Assembly: GCA_002127285.1 (NCBI GenBank)
Contig: NFUW01000002.1
Coordinates: 706,744 to 770,743 of the forward strand
Reading direction: 5' to 3'
DNA: 64,000 bases
Origin: Chitinophagaceae bacterium IBVUCB1
GTDB lineage: Bacteria > Bacteroidota > Bacteroidia > Chitinophagales > Chitinophagaceae
The notes below the pieces were generated by a model, which saw only the letters and a list, made by a program, of their open reading frames with translations, made no database searches and was not told where the DNA came from. Position numbers and translations under genes: made by a program. Of this stretch, positions 6,987 through 15,895 are shown piece by piece (the first letter of the stretch is position 1; every line of letters begins with the position of its first letter).

Positions 6987-7514
6987 ATGGCAGTAGCACG
7001 CCCCTTCAACCTGCATAAATGGATAGAAGAAAACCGCCATTTGCTGAAGCCCCCCGTAGGCAATCAGCAGCTATACAAAGAAGCAGGCGATTTTATTGTA
7101 ATGATAGTGGGCGGCCCCAATAGCCGAAAGGATTTTCACTACAACGAGAGCGAGGAACTGTTTTACCAGTTTCAGGGCGATGTGGTAGTACGCATACAGG
7201 AAGATGGTAAGATTGTGGATATACCCATCAAAGAGGGCGAAATGTTTCTGTTGCCCGGCAACACCCCGCACTCTCCGCAGCGTGGCGAAAACACAGTAGG
7301 CTTGGTAGTAGAAAAGAAGCGGGAGAACGCAGAGCGCGATGGCTTTATCTGGTTTTGCGAAAACTGCCACGAAAAGCTGTATGAAGAATACTTTGAACTG
7401 ACGGACATAGTAAGCCAGTTGCCACCACTGATGCAACGCTTCTATGGCGATGAAGATAAACGCACCTGCAAAAAATGCGGAGCAGTGATGGAGCCACCTA
7501 CTCCCAAAAAATAA
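6987..7514 (+). CDS. haaO: 3-hydroxyanthranilate 3,4-dioxygenase
   Basis: A 175-aa cupin that opens the ring of 3-hydroxyanthranilate in the kynurenine route to quinolinate and NAD. Iron ligands expected from the family are visible: H51 and E57 in FHYNESEELFY, and H95 in LPGNTPHSP. The C-terminal rubredoxin-like metal site of the bacterial enzymes is also present (C124, C127, C161, C164). No other kynurenine-pathway gene is nearby. It follows the CorC-type gene by 26 nt and may be cotranscribed. A strong terminator follows. Confidence 0.95.
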   Translation: MAVARPFNLHKWIEENRHLLKPPVGNQQLYKEAGDFIVMIVGGPNSRKDFHYNESEELFYQFQGDVVVRIQEDGKIVDIPIKEGEMFLLPGNTPHSPQRGENTVGLVVEKKRENAERDGFIWFCENCHEKLYEEYFELTDIVSQLPPLMQRFYGDEDKRTCKKCGAVMEPPTPKK

Positions 7515-7523
7515 GATTTATAT

Positions 7524-7548
7524 AACGCCCTATGCTGGGCGTTTTTTT
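7524..7548 (+). terminator. Terminator after haaO
   Basis: AACGCCC (7524-7530) pairs with GGGCGTT (7537-7543), followed by seven T. Confidence 0.85.
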
Positions 7549-7593
7549 ATGAAAATATGCACCTGGCCTATTTAATAAATCAGTACAAACCGT

Positions 7594-7601
7594 TACTTTT
7601 G
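7594..7601 (+). promoter_or_regulatory. -7 box TACTTTTG for the His-rich protein gene
   Basis: Exact TAnnTTTG, 27 nt before the ATG at 7629. The upstream element is weak. Confidence 0.5.
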
Positions 7602-7628
7602 CCCCTGTCATAAAACTAAAACATATAC

Positions 7629-7895
7629 ATGGCACACGAAGCACATCACGATAATCATGCACAGGCAGATGCTAAACCTACTACCTCATTCCGTTCGGCA
7701 TATTGGTTTGTAGTAATATTGGTATTCCTTTTTGTAGCTGCTGTCAATTTTGTAAGCGTTATGGGCCACGACGAAGAAGCAGGGCATGGCGAACACCATA
7801 CGGAAGCTGCCGCGGGACACGATGCTGCCAATCACAGCCATGATGCTACTACACATGAAGCTGCACCGGCAGACAGCACACACGCAGCACACTAA
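7629..7895 (+). CDS. Small single-pass membrane protein with His-rich tail
   Basis: An 88-aa protein of unknown function. A hydrophilic His-containing N-terminus is followed by one membrane helix (about 25-46, YWFVVILVFLFVAAVNFV). The C-terminal tail is rich in His, Ala, Glu and Asp, with many HD, HH and AAH units that could bind metal. It has its own promoter and no obvious partner in an operon. It stands between haaO and hldD. Metal binding is inferred from composition only. Confidence 0.75.
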   Translation: MAHEAHHDNHAQADAKPTTSFRSAYWFVVILVFLFVAAVNFVSVMGHDEEAGHGEHHTEAAAGHDAANHSHDATTHEAAPADSTHAAH

Positions 7896-7899
7896 TCAT

Positions 7900-7907
7900 T
7901 ATCTTTG
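7900..7907 (+). promoter_or_regulatory. -7 box TATCTTTG for hldD
   Basis: Exact TAnnTTTG beginning just after the stop of the His-rich gene, 32 nt before the hldD ATG. Confidence 0.5.
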
Positions 7908-7939
7908 CCCTGTACAATCAACCACAGGCAAATAGCTGA

Positions 7940-8920
7940 ATGAATACAAACGATACGATAGCCATAACGGGTGCTGCGGGTTTCATAGGCAGCTACCTTA
8001 CTGGCTACCTCAATCATCTTGGTTTTTACAACCTGATATTGGTTGACGACTTCTCTGTTGAGCAAAAACTGCCCAATCTGGCAGGCAAGCAATACCTGCA
8101 ACAGATACACCGCGATGATTTTATACACTGGTGCAACGATAATAAGGGAACGCTGCAATGTATCTTCCACTTAGGCGCGCGTACAGATACTACCGAAATG
8201 GATTACAGCATCCACAAAAAGCTGAACCTTGATTATAGCATTGCCATATGGAACGTATGCACTGCACAACACATACCACTACTCTACGCATCGTCTGCCG
8301 CTACCTATGGCAATGGTGAGTGGGGATATAAAGACAGCCACGATATTGTAGGGCAACTGCAACCACTAAACCCCTACGGTGTATCTAAAAACGAATTTGA
8401 TATATGGGCATTGCAGCAAAGCACTACCCCACCTTTTTGGGCAGGTGTCAAGTTCTTCAATGTATATGGCCCCAATGAGTATCACAAGGCAAGGATGGCT
8501 TCCGTCATCATGCACGCATACAGGCAGATACAAACTACGGGCAAGGTAAAGCTCTTTCGCTCTCACAACCCCGCATACAAAGATGGCGAGCAGATACGCG
8601 ATTTCGTATATGTAAAAGATGTTGCCACTATGTGTACATGGCTGATGCAACATAAACCCGCCAATGGTTTGTATAACATTGGTACGGGCAAAGCAAGGAC
8701 GTTTAAGGATTTGGTAACTGCTATCTTCAACACCCTGCACCTGACTGCCGATATAGCATATATAGACACGCCTGCCGACATCAGAGATAAGTACCAGTAC
8801 TATACCGAAGCCGATATGGAAAAACTGTTAAAAGCAGGTTATAATACGCCCACATACAGCCTTGAAGAAGGTATTGCAGATTATGTAACAAATTATTTAG
8901 TCAATACATCTTATTTTTGA
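7940..8920 (+). CDS. hldD: ADP-L-glycero-D-manno-heptose 6-epimerase
   Basis: A 326-aa short-chain dehydrogenase-fold enzyme that makes the heptose precursor for lipopolysaccharide core. The NAD(P)-binding GAAGFIGS is at 11-18, the serine region YASSAATYG at 116-124, and the catalytic YxxxK is Y146/K150 in NPYGVSKNEFD. Conserved RDFVYVKDV and YNIGTG segments follow. Length is typical. No other heptose genes (gmhA, hldE, gmhB) are in the window. The DUF4920 gene follows after 19 nt. Confidence 0.93.
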   Translation: MNTNDTIAITGAAGFIGSYLTGYLNHLGFYNLILVDDFSVEQKLPNLAGKQYLQQIHRDDFIHWCNDNKGTLQCIFHLGARTDTTEMDYSIHKKLNLDYSIAIWNVCTAQHIPLLYASSAATYGNGEWGYKDSHDIVGQLQPLNPYGVSKNEFDIWALQQSTTPPFWAGVKFFNVYGPNEYHKARMASVIMHAYRQIQTTGKVKLFRSHNPAYKDGEQIRDFVYVKDVATMCTWLMQHKPANGLYNIGTGKARTFKDLVTAIFNTLHLTADIAYIDTPADIRDKYQYYTEADMEKLLKAGYNTPTYSLEEGIADYVTNYLVNTSYF

Positions 8921-8939
8921 CAGCAAATAAAATACAAGT

Positions 8940-9395
8940 ATGAAGAAACTAATTACAATAGCAGCAGCCATATTGCTTACCAACATGGGCATAGCACAGG
9001 AAACAAAGGGTACGTTTTACGGACAGAAATTTGAGCAGGGACGCTCTATGGACGTAGCGCAGTTTTCGGCAGCCATCAACGCAACAGACAAGTTGAAAGA
9101 CATACGTGTAACGGGTACGATAGAGCAGGTATGCCAGTCTGCAGGTTGCTGGGTGCGTCTCAATAATCCGAATGGCGAGAGTATATTCGTTAAGTTCAAA
9201 GACCACTTTACTATACCCAAAGATTTGGCAGGTGCTACGGTAGTAGTATATGGCAATGCATCAAAGAAAACGGTATCGGTAGCAGACCAGAAGCACTTTG
9301 CAGAAGATGCAGGTAAGAGTGCCGATGAAATAGCGAAGATTACCAAGCCAAAAGACGAAGTAAGAATAGATGCTTCGGGTATATTGATACAGTAA
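8940..9395 (+). CDS. DUF4920 secreted protein
   Basis: A 151-aa protein with a signal peptide (MKKLITIAAAILLTNMGIAQ). The conserved core includes VTGTIEQVCQSAGCW with C65 and C70, and the OB-like segments FVKFKDHFTIP and GATVVVYG. DUF4920 proteins are small periplasmic or outer-membrane-linked proteins of unknown function in Bacteroidota. The two cysteines may bind metal or form a disulfide. It follows hldD closely on the same strand. Confidence 0.85.
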   Translation: MKKLITIAAAILLTNMGIAQETKGTFYGQKFEQGRSMDVAQFSAAINATDKLKDIRVTGTIEQVCQSAGCWVRLNNPNGESIFVKFKDHFTIPKDLAGATVVVYGNASKKTVSVADQKHFAEDAGKSADEIAKITKPKDEVRIDASGILIQ

Positions 9396-9418
9396 TAATA
9401 GACACTGATATTTTTCAC

Positions 9419-9450
9419 ATAGCCATTCTGCAAAGAGTGGCTATTTTATT
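9419..9450 (+). terminator. Terminator after the DUF4920 gene
   Basis: ATAGCCATTCT (9419-9429) pairs with AGAGTGGCTAT (9434-9444) with one wobble, followed by a T-rich tail. Confidence 0.75.
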
Positions 9451-9471
9451 TGTATGCTGTCATAGATAATG

Positions 9472-9621
9472 CCCCCTCCTGTTTTTAGGAGGGGTGTCCG
9501 CATAGCCTTGTGCGGTTGGTGGACGGGCTGGTTACATACTCACCACGAGATCACCACCCCGATTGGCTTACGACAAGCTTCGCATATCTACGCCAATATC
9601 CCCTCCTAAAAACAGGAGGGG
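9472..9621. mobile_element. MITE-like element with 22-bp terminal inverted repeats
   Basis: The left end (9473-9494), CCCCTCCTG then TTTTTAGGAGGGG, is the exact reverse complement of the right end (9600-9621). Each end is itself near-palindromic (CCCCTCCT...AGGAGGGG). The 105-nt interior has no gene. The element lies in the 408-nt space between the converging DUF4920 and fusA genes, where it disrupts nothing. It looks like a non-autonomous element; no transposase is present here. Confidence 0.7.
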
Positions 9622-9751
9622 AGCTACATTTAGTTATTGATAAATCAATACAGTCATATCAAACGCAATGAGGAACTTTTCTCAGCGAAGCTAATCTCTG
9701 CATTTATACTCCATATAATAGACGTCCGTCTCTACTATTAATATCATCAAA

Positions 9752-9784
9752 GTAAAACGCCCCTGCAAATGCAGAGGCGTTTTG
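9752..9784 (-). terminator. Terminator for fusA
   Basis: AAAACGCC pairs with GGCGTTTT, with an inner CTGCA...TGCAG stem. The T-run on the minus strand fits the fusA stop at 9804. It may also serve the plus strand. Confidence 0.8.
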
Positions 9785-9803
9785 TTATATGTGGCAGCAA
9801 GGC

Positions 9804-11948
9804 TTATTCAGCACTTACTTTACCTTTTGCTTTAGCAACTACTTCTTCCTCTATGTTACGAGGAGCAGGTGCGTAGTGGCTGAACTCCATTACCGAAGTA
9901 GCACGGCCAGATGACAATGAACGCAGTTGGGTTACATAACCAAACATTTCGCTCAGTGGCACTTTCGCTTTGATAACCTGCAGGTTGTTGCGGCTATCCA
10001 TACCTTCCAGCATAGCACGGCGGCGGTTCAAGTCGCCTGTTACATCACCCATGTATTGGTCTGGTGTTGTTACTTCTACCTTCATGATAGGCTCCAGCAA
10101 CACGGGTTTTGCTTTACGGCCAGCTTCGCGGAAACCGGACTTAGCACACAATTCAAAAGACATCGCGTCAGAGTCCACTTGGTGGAAAGAACCATCAAAT
10201 ATACGTACCCTCATGCTCTCTACAGGGAAACCTGCCAGCGAGCCGTTAGTCATACAAGATTCAAAGCCTTTCTGTATCGCAGGTATAAATTCACGCGGGA
10301 TAGAACCACCAAATATATCGTTCACAAACTGGAACTGACCTTTACCTTCTTTCAGGAATTCTTCGTCGGCAGGGCCAATTTCAAATTGTATATCGGCAAA
10401 TTTACCACGTCCACCCGTTTGCTTTTTAAACACTTCGCGGTGTTCAATCTTCATAGTGAATGCTTCTTTGTAAGCCACCTGCGGCGCACCTTGGTTTATT
10501 TCAACCTTAAATTCGCGGCGCATACGGTCAACGATGATTTCCAAGTGCAGTTCGCCCATACCACTCAGGATGGTCTGCCCTGTATCTTCGTCAGTCTTTA
10601 CACGCAATGTAGGGTCTTCTTCTACCAGCTTAGCGATAGCCATACCCATTTTATCTACGTCTGCTTGTGTTTTAGGCTCTACAGCTATTGATATAACAGG
10701 CTCAGGGATGAACATGTTTTCCAATACTATCGGGTGTTTCTCATCGCAAAGGGTATCGCCCGTTTTGATGTCTTTGAAACCAACCGCAGCACCAATATCA
10801 CCCGCTTCGATGAAGTCTATCGGGTTTTGTTTATTAGCGTGCATCTGCATGATACGGCTTATACGCTCGTTTTTACCACTGCGCACGTTCAGTACATAGC
10901 TACCTGCATCCAAGTGGCCAGAGTATGCACGGAAGAACGCCAGACGGCCTACAAACGGGTCTGTCATGATTTTGAAAGCCAAAGCTGCGAATGGTTCTTT
11001 CGCATCGGGCTTGCGTATCAGTTCAGCACCTGTATCAGGGTCTGTACCTTTAATCGCTTCTATATCTACAGGAGCAGGCAGATAACGGATAACCGCATCC
11101 AGTGCTGTTTGTACACCTTTGTTTTTGTATGCGCTACCGCACAGCATTGGTATGATGCTCAGGTCTATCGTTGCTTTACGTACCGCTTCGTGTATTTCTT
11201 CTTCAGAAATGCTGTTGGGGTCTTCAAAGAATTTTTCCATCAGTTGGTCGTCGTATTCAGCTACAGCCTCTACGAGTTGTGCACGCCAATGGTCAGCTTC
11301 TTCTTTCATATCAGCAGGTATTTCGCCCTCTGTATATGTCATACCTTGTGTAGCATCATCCCATACGATAGATTTCATACGGATAAGGTCAACCACACCT
11401 TTGAAGTTGTCTTCTGCACCGATAGGCAATTGCAACGGTACTGATTTAGCACCCAGCATATCGCGCACCTGCTGTACTACCATCAGGAAGTCTGCACCGA
11501 TACGATCCATTTTGTTTACAAAACCGATACGTGGTACACGGTAGCGGTTTGCCTGACGCCATACAGTTTCTGACTGTGGTTCTACACCGTCAACGGCAGA
11601 GAACAGGGCTACAAGACCATCCAGTACACGCATAGAACGCTCTACCTCTACGGTAAAGTCAACGTGGCCCGGTGTATCAATGATGTTGAATTTGTATTTT
11701 TTAGCATCTGCCGTAGGCTTGCCCTGTACGGTAGGGAACTGCCAAAAACAGGTAGTAGCAGCAGATGTGATGGTAATACCACGCTCTTGTTCTTGCGCCA
11801 TCCAGTCCATGGTAGCAGCACCTTCGTGTACCTCACCTATTTTGTGATTCACACCGGTGTAATAAAGGATACGTTCTGTTGTAGTGGTTTTACCCGCATC
11901 AATGTGCGCTGCAATACCAAAATTTCGCTGATAGCGTAAGTCTGCCAT
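9804..11948 (-). CDS. fusA: Translation elongation factor G
   Basis: A 714-aa GTPase that drives ribosomal translocation. G1 is [13 protein letters not shown] (14-26), with [23 protein letters not shown] and [12 protein letters not shown] for the other GTP motifs. Later EF-G domains follow through to [15 protein letters not shown] near the end. Full length and intact. It is not next to rpsL/rpsG or tuf here. A -7 box lies at 11995-12002 and a terminator at 9752-9784, suggesting single-gene transcription. Confidence 0.97.
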   Translation of the reverse strand: MADLRYQRNFGIAAHIDAGKTTTTERILYYTGVNHKIGEVHEGAATMDWMAQEQERGITITSAATTCFWQFPTVQGKPTADAKKYKFNIIDTPGHVDFTVEVERSMRVLDGLVALFSAVDGVEPQSETVWRQANRYRVPRIGFVNKMDRIGADFLMVVQQVRDMLGAKSVPLQLPIGAEDNFKGVVDLIRMKSIVWDDATQGMTYTEGEIPADMKEEADHWRAQLVEAVAEYDDQLMEKFFEDPNSISEEEIHEAVRKATIDLSIIPMLCGSAYKNKGVQTALDAVIRYLPAPVDIEAIKGTDPDTGAELIRKPDAKEPFAALAFKIMTDPFVGRLAFFRAYSGHLDAGSYVLNVRSGKNERISRIMQMHANKQNPIDFIEAGDIGAAVGFKDIKTGDTLCDEKHPIVLENMFIPEPVISIAVEPKTQADVDKMGMAIAKLVEEDPTLRVKTDEDTGQTILSGMGELHLEIIVDRMRREFKVEINQGAPQVAYKEAFTMKIEHREVFKKQTGGRGKFADIQFEIGPADEEFLKEGKGQFQFVNDIFGGSIPREFIPAIQKGFESCMTNGSLAGFPVESMRVRIFDGSFHQVDSDAMSFELCAKSGFREAGRKAKPVLLEPIMKVEVTTPDQYMGDVTGDLNRRRAMLEGMDSRNNLQVIKAKVPLSEMFGYVTQLRSLSSGRATSVMEFSHYAPAPRNIEEEVVAKAKGKVSAE

Positions 11949-11994
11949 TGTTAAAAATTATGAATTTGTATAATTACTTTTCTAAAATGAGGTG

Positions 11995-12002
11995 CAAATG
12001 TA
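11995..12002 (-). promoter_or_regulatory. -7 box TACATTTG for fusA
   Basis: Minus-strand TACATTTG about 46 nt upstream of the fusA ATG. It leaves a leader of about 40 nt. Confidence 0.55.
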
Positions 12003-12196
12003 TGGAATTTATACGAAAAAATACTTTTTATATCCACACATCTACAGGGTTCAATCAAAGTAAAACAAGGCTATAAGTTTAGTTGATATGCACATAACGC
12101 ATTAGGGGTATTACATATACACTTTTAACAGTTTTATAATAAGGCTTGGTTATAAATTTGGGGTATCAAGAGAAACGAAAAACAACAGAAGAATTT

Positions 12197-13642
12197 ATGA
12201 AAACAAGGATTTTCCCCGTTGTGGTTACAGCCGCCATCACATCGCTTGCTACGCTGTATGCTGCTAGCAAACTGTATGAGCCAAAACCATACTTTGATGT
12301 AAGTGAAAAAGAAAATACGCCCGTAAAATTTGCAGCGTATGAGAGTGGTACTGCCAAAACTATGGCAGGTGCAGACTTTCAAATGGCAGCAGAAAACTCT
12401 GTAAAGGCTGTAGTGCATATCAAAACAGAAACCAAGGCACGCACTGTACAAGCAGACGATGTGTTTGGCAGAATGTTTGGGCAACAGTATTATATACCAC
12501 CGCAACAAGGTGCAGGTTCGGGCGTAGTGATATCTGCCGATGGTTATATCGTAACCAACAACCACGTAGTAGCCAATGCAGACCAAGTAACGGTAACATT
12601 CAACGACCGATACACAACCAAAGCCAAAGTAGTATCTAAAGACGGTGCTACCGACCTTGCCGTGCTGAAGGTAGAAGAGAAAAACCTGCCATTCATGGAG
12701 TTTGGCAATTCAGACAATGTGAAGCTGGGGCAATGGGTATTGGCAGTAGGCTATCCGCTAACGCTCGATGCTACCGTTACTGCAGGCATAGTTAGTGCCA
12801 AGAGCAGGTCAATAGGCATTAATCGTAGTCAGGCGGATAGACCAATAGAATCGTTTATACAAACAGATGCTGCCGTTAACCCCGGCAATAGTGGTGGTGC
12901 ATTGGTGAATACAGATGGCCTGCTGATAGGCATCAACGCTGCTATAGCATCGCCTACAGGTTCTTACGCAGGTTATTCATACGCTATACCATCCAACATA
13001 GTACGCAAAGTGGTGAACGATATGGTGCAGTTTGGTGCAGTGCAGCGTGGTTATTTAGGTGTGAATTATATAGACAGTAAAAATGCAACCCCTGAAGAAA
13101 TCAGCTCGTACGGACTTGACAAAACAGAGGGTGTGTATATTATGAATGTAATGGAAGGCAGCGGTGCTGAAAAAGGCGGCTTACAAAAAGGCGACTTTAT
13201 AACAGCTATCAACAATAATATTGTACGCACATCGCCCGAACTGCAAGAGCAGATAGCCCGCCACCGCCCCGGTGATGTAGTGAAAGTAACATATGTGCGA
13301 AACGGCACCAGCAAAATAGCCAATGTAGAACTGAAAAAAGAAGTAGGACAACCCAAACTGTTGGGTGCTGAAATGCGCAGTATTACAAATGAGGAAAAAA
13401 AGAAATACGGAATTGCAGGCGGTGTAGTAATAACCAATACAGGGCGCAGTGTGCTGGCACAGGCAAGGATTAAAAACGGGTATGTGATAACAGCCGTAGA
13501 TGACAATGCAGTGAATACGGTTGACGACCTGAAAAAAGCCATCGGCAATAACAGCAGTGTGCAGATAGCAGGCTTCTACCCGGGCATCAGGGGTATGTAT
13601 TATTACAACCTAAGCGGGCTTACAGACCCCAATCAGGAATAA
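12197..13642 (+). CDS. Deg/HtrA family periplasmic serine protease
   Basis: A 481-aa protein from ATG 12197, chosen because the signal/anchor segment begins there (MKTRIFPVVVTAAITSLATL). The trypsin-like triad is visible: H123 (VTNNHVV), D153 (GATDLAV) and S232 (NPGNSGG). Two PDZ domains follow (about 290-380 and 395-475), including GYLGVNY and ITAINNNIVRTSPEL. It degrades or refolds damaged envelope proteins in the known family. It may be DegP- or DegQ-like; the two cannot be separated here. A hairpin terminator follows. Confidence 0.92.
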   Translation: MKTRIFPVVVTAAITSLATLYAASKLYEPKPYFDVSEKENTPVKFAAYESGTAKTMAGADFQMAAENSVKAVVHIKTETKARTVQADDVFGRMFGQQYYIPPQQGAGSGVVISADGYIVTNNHVVANADQVTVTFNDRYTTKAKVVSKDGATDLAVLKVEEKNLPFMEFGNSDNVKLGQWVLAVGYPLTLDATVTAGIVSAKSRSIGINRSQADRPIESFIQTDAAVNPGNSGGALVNTDGLLIGINAAIASPTGSYAGYSYAIPSNIVRKVVNDMVQFGAVQRGYLGVNYIDSKNATPEEISSYGLDKTEGVYIMNVMEGSGAEKGGLQKGDFITAINNNIVRTSPELQEQIARHRPGDVVKVTYVRNGTSKIANVELKKEVGQPKLLGAEMRSITNEEKKKYGIAGGVVITNTGRSVLAQARIKNGYVITAVDDNAVNTVDDLKKAIGNNSSVQIAGFYPGIRGMYYYNLSGLTDPNQE

Positions 13643-13663
13643 TACATAAGGGTAATAACATAT

Positions 13664-13695
13664 ACAGGGCGGCTGATGCTGCCCTGTTGTTTTAT
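13664..13695 (+). terminator. Terminator after the Deg protease
   Basis: ACAGGGC (13664-13670) pairs with GCCCTGT (13681-13687), with an inner GGC...GCT stem, followed by TGTTTT. Confidence 0.75.
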
Positions 13696-13773
13696 AATAA
13701 AACCTATATTAGCTATTCATATTAGCTGTTTAAACATTTTTAGGTACTGCTTAGTAAAGCGGGATTTAATGAC

Positions 13774-13781
13774 TATTTTTG
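13774..13781 (+). promoter_or_regulatory. -7 box TATTTTTG for darB-darA
   Basis: Exact TAnnTTTG, 23 nt before the GTG start of darB. Confidence 0.5.
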
Positions 13782-13804
13782 CATCCCAAATTGAAAGAAA
13801 GTAA

Positions 13805-14941
13805 GTGAGACCCGTTTATATTACACGATTGTCTAAGTTTTTGCCAAACGATCCGGTTAGTAACGACGATATGGAACGAGTGCTTGGTATGGTAAACGGG
13901 AAACCTTCAAAAGCAAGGTCAATCGTACTAAGAAATAACGGCATAAAAATACGCTACTACGCTTTTAAAGATGGTAAAAGCACCCACAGCAATGCACAAC
14001 TATGTGCAAATGCTATCAATGCCCTCTTTGACAAAAGCATCAGCATAAATAGCCTGGATATATTAACAGTAGGTACAAGTTCTCCCGAACAAATCATTCC
14101 CTCTCATGGTTCTATGGTACATGGTGCTTTGGGCATCAGCAAACAAGTAGAACTTATATCTGCCATGGGTACTTGCTGCAGCAGTATTCAGGCACTGAAA
14201 TATGCCTATATGGCTATTGGTGCAGGTATGGCAGAAACAGCAGCCAGTTGCGGCTCTGAAAAAATGAGCACATGGATGCATGCTTCCCGCTTTGAACCGG
14301 AAGCAGAAAACCTTACCATACTGGAAGAAAACGGCTACATAGCTTTTGAAAAAGAGTTTTTGCGCTGGATGCTGAGCGATGGTGCTGCTGCTGCATTGGT
14401 ACAATCGAAGCCGAATACGAACGGATTATCTTACAAAATAGAGTGGCTGGAGACTATCTCATATGCCAATGAACTGGGTACCTGTATGTATGCTGGTGCT
14501 TTGAAAGATGAAAACGGTGAACTTGTAGGCTGGAATGATATTGCCATCGAAGACTGGACGAAAAAGAGTGTATTTTCCGTAAAGCAGGATACTAAAATGC
14601 TTGCTGAACATATTGTACAAAAAGGTGGCAGTTTTTTAAGTAGCCTGATGCAGAAATATAGTCTGACCTCTGATGGAATAGACTATTTTCTACCACATAT
14701 GTCGAGTGAGTTTTTCAAAAAACCGATACAGAAAAATCTTGCAGAAATAGGTTTGGATATTCCTGAAGAAAAATGGTTTTACAACCTGCCAAAAGTAGGT
14801 AATGTAGGCAGCGCTTCAGCCTTTATGATGCTGGAAGAATTGCTGAATAGCGGCATTGCACAAAAAGGCAACCGCATATTGGTAATGGTACCCGAAAGCG
14901 CCCGTTTCTCTTACGCATACATGTACCTGACTGTAGTATGA
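13805..14941 (+). CDS. darB: KAS III-like ketosynthase DarB, dialkylresorcinol synthesis
   Basis: A 378-aa ketosynthase of the FabH fold. The active cysteine is C124 or C125 (AMGTCCSSIQ), with H298 (FLPHMSS) and N333 (GNVGSAS) completing the Cys-His-Asn triad. Length and layout fit the DarB group, which acts with DarA to join two fatty-acid-derived beta-keto units head to head into a 2,5-dialkylresorcinol. The start is GTG with a -7 box upstream. The stop overlaps the darA start (ATGA), so the two are translationally coupled. In many Bacteroidota this pair sits in a flexirubin cluster; none of the other cluster genes is here. Confidence 0.85.
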   Translation: MRPVYITRLSKFLPNDPVSNDDMERVLGMVNGKPSKARSIVLRNNGIKIRYYAFKDGKSTHSNAQLCANAINALFDKSISINSLDILTVGTSSPEQIIPSHGSMVHGALGISKQVELISAMGTCCSSIQALKYAYMAIGAGMAETAASCGSEKMSTWMHASRFEPEAENLTILEENGYIAFEKEFLRWMLSDGAAAALVQSKPNTNGLSYKIEWLETISYANELGTCMYAGALKDENGELVGWNDIAIEDWTKKSVFSVKQDTKMLAEHIVQKGGSFLSSLMQKYSLTSDGIDYFLPHMSSEFFKKPIQKNLAEIGLDIPEEKWFYNLPKVGNVGSASAFMMLEELLNSGIAQKGNRILVMVPESARFSYAYMYLTVV

Positions 14942-15867
14942 TGAAACCACGCATACTCGTCCTATATTATTCTCAAACGGGGCAAGTGCGCCAAATAACG
15001 GATAATATCCTATCCGATATACAAGATAAAGTTATTGTTGATTACACACCGATAGAGCCAGTTGTACCATATACGTTGCCATGGAAAGCCACTGAGTTTT
15101 TTGATGTAATGCCGGAAACTGTACAACACTTACCCATAGCACTAAAACCACTACCCGACGCTATTAAAAACCAGCATTACGATTTAGTATTATTCGGTTA
15201 TACATCATGGTTTCTCAATCCATCTTTGCCAATCAGTTCGTTTTTACAAAGCGAAGATGCAAGCATATTAAAGGGCAAGAATGTGATAACCGTTATTGGC
15301 TGCCGAAATATGTGGCTACACGGGCAGGAAACTGTAAAAAAATACTTACAAACCCTGCAGGCCAACCTTGCAGGTAATATTGTATTAACAGATAGCAACC
15401 CCAACCTTATATCTGTATTAACGGTTATACGCTGGATGTTTAAAGGCAAAAAAGAAGCATCGGGCTTACTGCCTGCCGCAGGTATTCAGGAACATGACAT
15501 GAAACGCGCATCGCGGTTTGGTATGCCTATATACAGACACCTCGCAGAATATAAGTTAGGCGACCTGCATAAAGAATTGCTGATGATGGGGGCTATACAC
15601 CTGAAGCCCGCACTCATAATATTGGAAAGACGCGGCATCAAGAACTTCCGCAAATGGGCTGCATATATACGAGAAAAAGGTGGACCTAATGCGCCTGAAC
15701 GCAGAGGTAGGGTAAAACTATTTCAACGCCTGCTGACTGTTGCTATATTCATACTATCACCACTATCGTCGCTAACGGCAATGATACAATTGCAACTACA
15801 AAAGCGCGGATTACTAAATGATGCAGAATACTTTAAGGGATTGGAGTATAAAGAGGGTGTGATATAA
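14938..15867 (+). CDS. darA: Dialkylresorcinol condensing enzyme DarA
   Basis: A 309-aa protein that begins with a flavodoxin-like strand and loop (ILVLYYSQTGQVRQI), followed by FGYTSWFLNPSLPI, VTVIGCRNMW and a hydrophobic C-terminus (about 265-285, LLTVAIFILSPLSSLTAM). I recognise these as features of the DarA family. It is thought to catalyse the condensation/cyclisation step with DarB. The start codon overlaps the darB stop by 4 nt, and a second ATG follows at once. No acyl carrier protein or aromatase gene is adjacent. Confidence 0.82.
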   Translation: MMKPRILVLYYSQTGQVRQITDNILSDIQDKVIVDYTPIEPVVPYTLPWKATEFFDVMPETVQHLPIALKPLPDAIKNQHYDLVLFGYTSWFLNPSLPISSFLQSEDASILKGKNVITVIGCRNMWLHGQETVKKYLQTLQANLAGNIVLTDSNPNLISVLTVIRWMFKGKKEASGLLPAAGIQEHDMKRASRFGMPIYRHLAEYKLGDLHKELLMMGAIHLKPALIILERRGIKNFRKWAAYIREKGGPNAPERRGRVKLFQRLLTVAIFILSPLSSLTAMIQLQLQKRGLLNDAEYFKGLEYKEGVI

Positions 15868-15895
15868 TACAGAGGGCTTACCACCCACTGCAATT

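Noticed and set aside
9927-11544. Long open frames antisense to fusA
   Set aside because: fusA is a full-length conserved gene; the frames are shadows from its codon bias and match no family.
13805-15867. Full flexirubin or aryl-polyene cluster
   Set aside because: Only darB and darA are present. The neighbours are a Deg protease and an isoaspartyl peptidase, not pigment genes.
14938-15867. Simple flavodoxin
   Set aside because: The N-terminus is flavodoxin-like, but length, the later conserved segments and coupling to darB fit DarA.
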